DNA from: Stigonema sp964246695
Lineage (GTDB): Bacteria; Cyanobacteriota; Cyanobacteriia; Cyanobacteriales; Nostocaceae
DNA length: 10,792 bases
Reading direction: 5' to 3'
Assembly (NCBI GenBank): GCA_964246695.1
Contig: CAXTSI010000323.1
Location: 1 to 10,792 of the forward strand
Position numbers and translations under genes: made by a program. Shown here in pieces: positions 6,476-10,792 of this stretch. The notes under the pieces are model-generated. The model searched no databases, was not told the DNA's origin, and saw only the letters and a program-made list of their open reading frames with translations. The first letter of the stretch is position 1. Each line of letters begins with the position of its first letter.

Positions 6476-7648
6476 TTACTTAATTCCTACTTGTCGTCGC
6501 TTGGGCTTGGGTTGTCCTACATTCTTCCGCTTAGACTGGTGTATTCGATTATCCAATTGTGCTTCAGAGGGGATCTGTGTGTGAGAATTATCTAATGAAG
6601 TAGTCTTAACAGGTAAACCTAACTCCATACGCAGTTGTGAGGCTGAGGCTTCAATTTGTGACTGATTTTTCTCACCTTCTTTAATTTTTTTCAAAATGTT
6701 CCGCCATTGGGCAACAGATAAAGCACGCTGTTCTAAATGTTTAAGTTGCACAGTAGTCGCCCCTTCGGTCATCGCATCAAAAAGCGCATTTCTCAACCAA
6801 TTTTTGAGAATTCCTACACAACCTAGGCTTCGCTCGTAACAGTAATCCCAGTGAGATATCAAGTCAGGTTGTATAGGCAATGGCATCCTTAGCTGAAAGC
6901 CCCACACTACACTGTTCCATGTTTCTCTGTCTTGTGTATCATCAACATGGTAGCGTGGGAAGTGTACGTAGACGCTACGGCGGCTTAACTGGTCACCTAC
7001 GTCGTGTAGAGTTAATAATTCATAGGTCCCAATTAACCCATGCACAACAGAAGTCCTGTTTGAAAGAGACTTTATGGCTTCTGGTAAATCTGTTAGTTTA
7101 TGCCCAGAAGCCAACATCAGCATATGATGAGCTTCGTCGATAAAAAATATTTTCGGTTTACGATGAAGGAGGGCTTGTTCTAATGCCCATCCCAAGTCTG
7201 TCTCAATAACTTTTGACTCAATAACAATTTGCCCGTTGTTACTACGGTATATACCTCGCGTACCGTAGTTTATTTTATAGTCAATCAATGGTTCATTAAG
7301 TGCTACGAGACAACGCTTAATATGGTCTTTCGAGTTAAACAGCCCAGATTTTTGTACTACGGCTTCAACTGAAGCGAATGGTAGGCGACCAGGGTCGGCT
7401 TCTAGGTCTGGTAAAGCCTTTTCAATCAGCCACTTTTCAATCAAAAGTCTTAAGGTAGTTTTACCAACTCCTGTTGGTCCGTAAATAAAAATAACTCGTG
7501 ATTCTCCAGAATTACCAACCAAAAGTTTAAGATAATTAAAGGCTTCTTCTAATCTAGGATGTGCCATAGTATAGTTGTCGAAGTAAGCCAATTTTACTTC
7601 TGTTGATTGATTGAGTAGACCTAGTGGGAATTGTTGCGCAACAGACAT
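6476..7648 (-). CDS. tnsC: TnsC, AAA+ ATPase transposition regulator
   Basis: A 390-residue AAA+ ATPase (TniB/TnsC family). The Walker A motif is GPTGVGKT at residues 57-64 and the Walker B motif is IFFIDEAHH at 167-175, with D171 and E172. A sensor-type segment (LIGTYEL, ~205-211) and a conserved arginine-containing stretch (LSRRSVYVHFPRYH, ~221-234) follow. The basic C-terminal tail (KRKNVGQPKPKRRQ) may contact DNA or partners. In Tn7-like systems TnsC polymerises on DNA with ATP, links the target selector to the transposase and enforces target immunity. It is shorter than Tn7 TnsC (555) and longer than the compact TnsC of type V-K elements. It starts 2 bp after the tnsAB stop and stops 2 bp before tniQ. 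Both junctions have the same TAATTATG sequence. All key motifs look intact. Confidence 0.92.
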   Translation of the reverse strand: MSVAQQFPLGLLNQSTEVKLAYFDNYTMAHPRLEEAFNYLKLLVGNSGESRVIFIYGPTGVGKTTLRLLIEKWLIEKALPDLEADPGRLPFASVEAVVQKSGLFNSKDHIKRCLVALNEPLIDYKINYGTRGIYRSNNGQIVIESKVIETDLGWALEQALLHRKPKIFFIDEAHHMLMLASGHKLTDLPEAIKSLSNRTSVVHGLIGTYELLTLHDVGDQLSRRSVYVHFPRYHVDDTQDRETWNSVVWGFQLRMPLPIQPDLISHWDYCYERSLGCVGILKNWLRNALFDAMTEGATTVQLKHLEQRALSVAQWRNILKKIKEGEKNQSQIEASASQLRMELGLPVKTTSLDNSHTQIPSEAQLDNRIHQSKRKNVGQPKPKRRQVGIK

Positions 7649-7650
7649 AA

Positions 7651-10371
7651 TTAATAGGAATCGAAAAGTTGAAGTGCTGGGAGTTTAGTCTGTATATTCT
7701 CGGAAGTTGAGGGGGTTTCCGAGTCATTAGCAACTTTGGCGACTTTTTCTATTTTCTTAAATTGTTCTTCATTGCTCGTTGCTGTTAAGACCCCATCCAA
7801 AATTGTCAATACTTCAATACCTTGAGCATCTCGCAGCTGTTGTGCGAGTAAAACCTCCTCGGCTTCTGCTGTTGATATAAATTGAGCTAACTTTTTAGCT
7901 CTTACTTTCAAGCCTCTATGGTGATTAGAGTTGCGTTTTTGTAACTCAGCAGTTGCGAGCCATATTTCTTTTTCTGTGCGACCTTTTAAAATTGTGTAAT
8001 ATTCACTTATACATTTAACCCATTGACCTCGGACGTAAGCGTAAGCAATTCCAACATCAAATGGGTCATATCTGATTTCTACAGATATTTTGTGAATTTC
8101 TGGATCACGAAAAACAGAATTCCAGTAGTGGATTCCTCGTATTTGTATACCTTTTGTTGGATGTATTTTTACTCGACCAGATTGTGTTGTTGGTAAAGTT
8201 AAAATTCTCCAATTTTCGTCATCGGGTATCAGTCGGTGAGTGCGATTTCCATACTGTGCTATCCCTGACGTAAAGGCTTGATGAGGAGACATCGATAATG
8301 CTGGATGTTCAGTTGTGTCGTACTCTGAATATGCCCATTCGCAGAGATGTAAATATAACAAGCCAAGTGTCCAAAGTGCTAAATTTTTAGGGTTAACAGA
8401 TTTGGTGATTAACCTGACTTTTTTAGTAATTTGCGTATTTCCAGCTAGATTGTATAGAAACTGCGTGTTAGCAGTTCCAAACAAACGTTCACAAACTCCG
8501 CTAAATCTAGAAGCAGCAGGAGGGCGATGTTTTAGCGTACACTCAAATAAAGCTAGTAAGCTCTCAAAGTAGTTACTGTGAAACTCTTTTCCGTTATCGG
8601 TAACAATTGTTTGAGGAAGACGGGAATATCGCATCACGCAAATTCGCAACACCATCATGCAACTGCGATAGCTTGGAGGGTCAAACGTTAAATAAATCGC
8701 CAATATTCGCCGACTCATTGCGTCAACTAGAAATGTCGCCCAAGGTCTGCCAAGCACTTGACCTGTCCGTGAACACCGTAACTCTATATCCAGTTTAGTG
8801 TGGTCAATATGACATACTTCCCAAGGACGGTCTCCGTGACGCGGTGTTGTTAGGTCTAACTCCCAATAGAAAGGTTTTTCTTGGTATGCAGCACGATTTC
8901 CTTCTCGTTTAAGAGTTTGTTCCCAACCACTACGGCGATTTATTTCCTTGATAAATGTTTTATAGCTAGGGATTTGGTCGTCTGCTATTCCTGCAAGCTC
9001 ACAAGCGTTGCAAAAAGACCCGTATACTTCGTATTTACGCGGATGCTTGTAAGTTTCATAGCGAAGTTTAATAAAGCTATCTATCAGTTCTATGATTTGT
9101 TGTGGTAGCTTTCGCCTGCGGTTACCTTTTTTATAAGAACAAGCCAAAAGCCCTATGTAGCCATAACCATAATTTTGTTGGGCAAAACGATATTTAGCCA
9201 ACCAATCTCTAAGAGTACGTTCTGGTATGTTTGAATTTTCTATTTGTTGTCCTAATAAAATTGGTTCAATCGCTCTATAGCGGTAATTAGCCGACTCTAA
9301 ATCTTTTGGACTAGCCTTATTAAGAATCGATTTGATTTGTTCACTTTGGCTCGAACATTGTTGATGCCTTTTTGTCGTGATTTTTCCAGTACGAATTTTG
9401 TTTTCTAATTCCAATAGCGGTAAATCCAAAAATTCTCCCTCTACGTTACGTAAAGTAACTTCTGTTTGCCCTATTTGAATCAATGTGTAGTTGATGCCAT
9501 CCCAATTTATTTGGGTATTGGGGATTAAATTTATAACCGGAGAACTGATATTATCATCGGTAGAAGAAGATGAAATCATCCTCTTATAAGCAAGAGCATT
9601 AAGTTCGTCTGGAAACACTGGACATCGTGACGAATCAACTAAAAGGTCTGTTTTTAAATCAATATAAATATTTGACCTGGCGATGAGAAAGTAAATTGTA
9701 TTTGCATATTCAGGTGATGTAAATTCAAGCAGTTGATTCAGAGTAATCCCAGGTTGCTCCCTTACAAGATTAAGGATAACTTGGCTTGCTGACCTGTCTA
9801 TTGAATCATCTGATACCCGGTAATAATCTTCTAAAAACGTAAAATTTCTATACAAAACCCAATTAATTTGTTTATCTGATTTTATATAAAAATTTAATCC
9901 AAACTGAGCTGCATATGCTGATGCTGGTGGTGTATGCCAGAAACCATCAAGACCTCTAATATATCTGTGAGGTTGTTTTTCAGCTAACTTTTGTAATTCG
10001 CTTTCTGTTTTACACTCCACCCAAAAAGCACCGTTTTTTCTAATTACAAAAAAATCTGGGGTGTAAAAGAAGCCTATATTTCGCCCACTTGAACATTGAT
10101 AGTTTATCTTAAATGCTGGAGGTTGGTCATAAAATTCTAGAACATCTTCATCATGTTCTAATTCATAGATAAAGGGAAGCTCGACTTTATGACTCTCGAA
10201 TTGGATGCTTTTCGCATTTTTTTTGCTAGGGTAAAAACCTGACACATTCTTTCTTCCTCCTCCCACCCGTCGTGCAGGTTCGCCTAAGCGAATTGATTGG
10301 ATGACTTTTTTGGATGTGTCTGGTAGGTTTTGGCAACTAAACCAATTATCAAATTCTTCAGGTGTGAGCAT
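7651..10371 (-). CDS. tnsAB: TnsA-TnsB fusion transposase (TnsAB)
   Basis: One polypeptide of 906 residues from the chosen ATG. The N-terminal ~250 residues are a TnsA-like endonuclease. Its candidate active site is E64 (VELPF), D106 (TPDF) and E119-x-K121 (VECK), matching the E, D, Q-x-K pattern of Tn7 TnsA. Residues ~180-250 resemble the TnsA C-terminal winged helix. After a linker with helix-turn-helix regions comes an rve-type RNase H domain with D523 (CHIDHT), D592 (VTDNGKEF) and E628 (GVCERLFGT), a DD35E triad, then a Mu-type C-terminal barrel (~730-800). The extreme tail LPALQLFDSY may be the TnsC-binding hook. TnsA cuts the 5' ends and TnsB cuts and joins the 3' ends, so an intact fusion predicts full excision. 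An upstream TTG at 10386 would add five residues, but GGAGGG 4 nt before the ATG decides for 10371. It heads the tnsAB-tnsC-tniQ operon. Confidence 0.92.
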   Translation of the reverse strand: MLTPEEFDNWFSCQNLPDTSKKVIQSIRLGEPARRVGGGRKNVSGFYPSKKNAKSIQFESHKVELPFIYELEHDEDVLEFYDQPPAFKINYQCSSGRNIGFFYTPDFFVIRKNGAFWVECKTESELQKLAEKQPHRYIRGLDGFWHTPPASAYAAQFGLNFYIKSDKQINWVLYRNFTFLEDYYRVSDDSIDRSASQVILNLVREQPGITLNQLLEFTSPEYANTIYFLIARSNIYIDLKTDLLVDSSRCPVFPDELNALAYKRMISSSSTDDNISSPVINLIPNTQINWDGINYTLIQIGQTEVTLRNVEGEFLDLPLLELENKIRTGKITTKRHQQCSSQSEQIKSILNKASPKDLESANYRYRAIEPILLGQQIENSNIPERTLRDWLAKYRFAQQNYGYGYIGLLACSYKKGNRRRKLPQQIIELIDSFIKLRYETYKHPRKYEVYGSFCNACELAGIADDQIPSYKTFIKEINRRSGWEQTLKREGNRAAYQEKPFYWELDLTTPRHGDRPWEVCHIDHTKLDIELRCSRTGQVLGRPWATFLVDAMSRRILAIYLTFDPPSYRSCMMVLRICVMRYSRLPQTIVTDNGKEFHSNYFESLLALFECTLKHRPPAASRFSGVCERLFGTANTQFLYNLAGNTQITKKVRLITKSVNPKNLALWTLGLLYLHLCEWAYSEYDTTEHPALSMSPHQAFTSGIAQYGNRTHRLIPDDENWRILTLPTTQSGRVKIHPTKGIQIRGIHYWNSVFRDPEIHKISVEIRYDPFDVGIAYAYVRGQWVKCISEYYTILKGRTEKEIWLATAELQKRNSNHHRGLKVRAKKLAQFISTAEAEEVLLAQQLRDAQGIEVLTILDGVLTATSNEEQFKKIEKVAKVANDSETPSTSENIQTKLPALQLFDSY

Positions 10372-10375
10372 TTGT

Positions 10376-10381
10376 CCCTCC
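10376..10381 (-). promoter_or_regulatory. Shine-Dalgarno of tnsAB (GGAGGG)
   Basis: On the minus strand GGAGGG stands four bases before the ATG at 10371. This strong site favours that ATG over the in-frame TTG at 10386, which would overlap the ribosome site itself. It is the only clear ribosome-binding site in the three-gene operon. Confidence 0.75.
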
Positions 10382-10550
10382 ACCAAATGTAAGTTAACAA
10401 CGTCATGTGCTACAAGTTTCTTAACAATAACCGTCTCGGTTGCAATTGTATTGAATACTCTGACGCTTGCGAGCTTTCTGACACTGCCTTACATTAATTG
10501 TACTCAAGGCTACTTTTTAAAATTATTTGTAACAATAATTTATTAGTTCT
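10382..10550. other. Upstream control region of the tns operon
   Basis: An AT-rich stretch between the tnsAB start and the right-end repeats, without a credible gene. The operon promoter should lie here or overlap the end repeats, but I see no convincing -35/-10 pair; TACAAT on the minus strand near 10450 lacks a good -35. A dyad AATTATT...AATAATT at 10521-10540 could be an operator. Confidence 0.5.
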
Positions 10551-10605
10551 CGGCAAACAAATCATTCTAATTAGCGTTATCGGCAAATTTATGATTCCAA
10601 TAACA
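10551..10605 (+). repeat. Right-end internal repeats R4 and R3 (inferred TnsB sites)
   Basis: Two copies beginning CGGCAAA start at 10551 and 10581, 30 bp apart. They share CGGCAAA..., AT.ATTC.AAT and the same orientation. They lie 100-155 bp inside the right terminus, as in the multi-site right end of Tn7. Confidence 0.7.
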
Positions 10606-10657
10606 AATGCATTAAATTTATTACAGAACGACGTAATCAGCATTTGAACTCAAGTCT

Positions 10658-10680
10658 AGGCAATATTATGGTTCTAGTTG
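10658..10680 (+). repeat. Right-end repeat R2 (inferred TnsB site)
   Basis: AGGCAATATTATGG followed by TTCTAGTTGC directly abuts R1. Its GGCAATATTATGG core is the complement of the core in L2 (CCATAATATTGCC, 13 of 13). The 23-bp spacing to R1 is close packing as in Tn7 right ends. Confidence 0.75.
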
Positions 10681-10705
10681 CGGCAATATTATCGGTATAA
10701 CGACA
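10680..10705 (-). repeat. Right terminal inverted repeat (R1)
   Basis: Begins GCGGCAATATTATCGG and ends TATAACGACA. It is the exact reverse complement of 4711-4736, 26 of 26 bases, and the inferred outermost TnsB site and cleavage boundary. Confidence 0.88.
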
Positions 10706-10792
10706 ATCAGTAATATTGATATTTTATCCAGTCCTTGATGTCACTGGAACGATAACTTGGCAGGAAAGGACATTATATGGTTCCAATGACAA
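10706..10792. other. Right flank of the transposon, with extra end-like motifs
   Basis: The 87 bp to the window edge contain no visible gene. Two end-like motifs face each other: TGTCACTGGAACG... at 10739-10761 (reverse complement matches R3 in 17 of 23) and ...GGTTCCAATGACA at 10767-10791 (matches R3 in 18 of 25). Their outer 12 bases are inverted copies with one mismatch. If the element inserted like Tn7, the attachment gene should lie to the right of the window with its 3' end toward the element. Confidence 0.55.

Larger units (their letters stand above)
4711..10705 (-). mobile_element. Compact Tn7-like transposon (tnsAB-tnsC-tniQ) with perfect 26-bp terminal inverted repeats
   Basis: The 5,995-bp element is bounded by TGTCGTTATACC... 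at the left and its exact reverse complement ...GGTATAACGACA at the right, identical over 26 bp. The ends have the TGT...ACA form of Tn7-like elements. Inside are only three genes, all on the minus strand, for a TnsA-TnsB fusion, TnsC and a TnsD-like TniQ. By Tn7 convention, 10705 is the right end, next to the tnsA part. The bases just outside are CCCAG on the left and ATCAG on the right, so no perfect 5-bp target duplication is present. There are no cas genes, CRISPR array or cargo. An active TnsA domain predicts cut-and-paste movement. The boundaries rest on the inverted repeat; related motifs outside leave open a larger or composite element. Confidence 0.85.

Noticed and set aside
6950..6978. 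Inverted repeat GTAGCGT...ACGCTAC inside tnsC
   Set aside because: It lies in the conserved arginine-containing segment of TnsC and is explained by coding sequence; no reason to call it a regulatory hairpin.
6880..7143. 87-codon + strand reading frame
   Set aside because: It is the antisense shadow of tnsC, which has intact AAA+ motifs.
4711..10705. CRISPR-associated transposon with its own CRISPR array or guide
   Set aside because: No direct repeat-spacer pattern and no cas gene were found. The repeated motifs at the ends are of transposon-end type with irregular spacing and mixed orientation.
4424..10791. A larger element bounded by the outer motifs L0 and the one at 10767-10791
   Set aside because: The outer motifs are not good inverted copies of each other. 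The five bases before 4424 are TATAT while the only base seen after 10791 is A, so a duplication is not supported. The 26-bp perfect repeat is the better boundary.

Overview
The window looks like chromosomal DNA from a cyanobacterium, probably a filamentous one. It has three HIP1 palindromes (GCGATCGC), heptanucleotide short tandem repeats of the Nostoc type, and a filamentous-haemagglutinin-like exoprotein gene next to a TPR-CHAT gene. This is inferred from sequence style; no database search was possible.

Left part (1-4274, + strand): the 3' part of a large two-partner-secretion exoprotein gene with 195-bp internal repeats, then, 55 bp later and probably in the same operon, a complete gene for an exported TPR-CHAT protein. 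The CHAT gene carries an in-frame tract of simple tandem repeats coding for an acidic and polyserine linker.

Middle and right (4711-10705, - strand genes): a compact Tn7-like transposon of about 6.0 kb, bounded by a perfect 26-bp inverted repeat beginning TGTCG. It encodes only transposition proteins, in the order tnsAB, tnsC, tniQ (tnsD-like), with just 2 bp between neighbouring genes. TnsA and TnsB are fused in one polypeptide, and both active sites appear intact (E, D, E-x-K for the TnsA nuclease; DD35E for the TnsB transposase). TnsC is the AAA+ regulator. The 520-residue TniQ is of TnsD length and has extra helix-turn-helix modules, as expected for a protein that recognises a fixed attachment site. 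By family knowledge, TniQ/TnsD would select the target, TnsC would relay this, and TnsAB would excise by cutting both strands and join the element to the target.

The ends carry several copies of an approximately 25-bp motif that I infer to be TnsB-binding sites. Two copies inside the left end point the 'wrong' way. Diverged copies also lie outside the perfect inverted repeat on both sides (4424-4448; 10739-10791), and no clean 5-bp target duplication is seen. Together these suggest several rounds of insertion by related elements at one site, or a larger, older element around this one. No cas gene, CRISPR array, tRNA or recognisable cargo gene is present. TnsAB fusions are known from type I-B1 CRISPR-associated transposons, so this element may be a CRISPR-less relative of that backbone.
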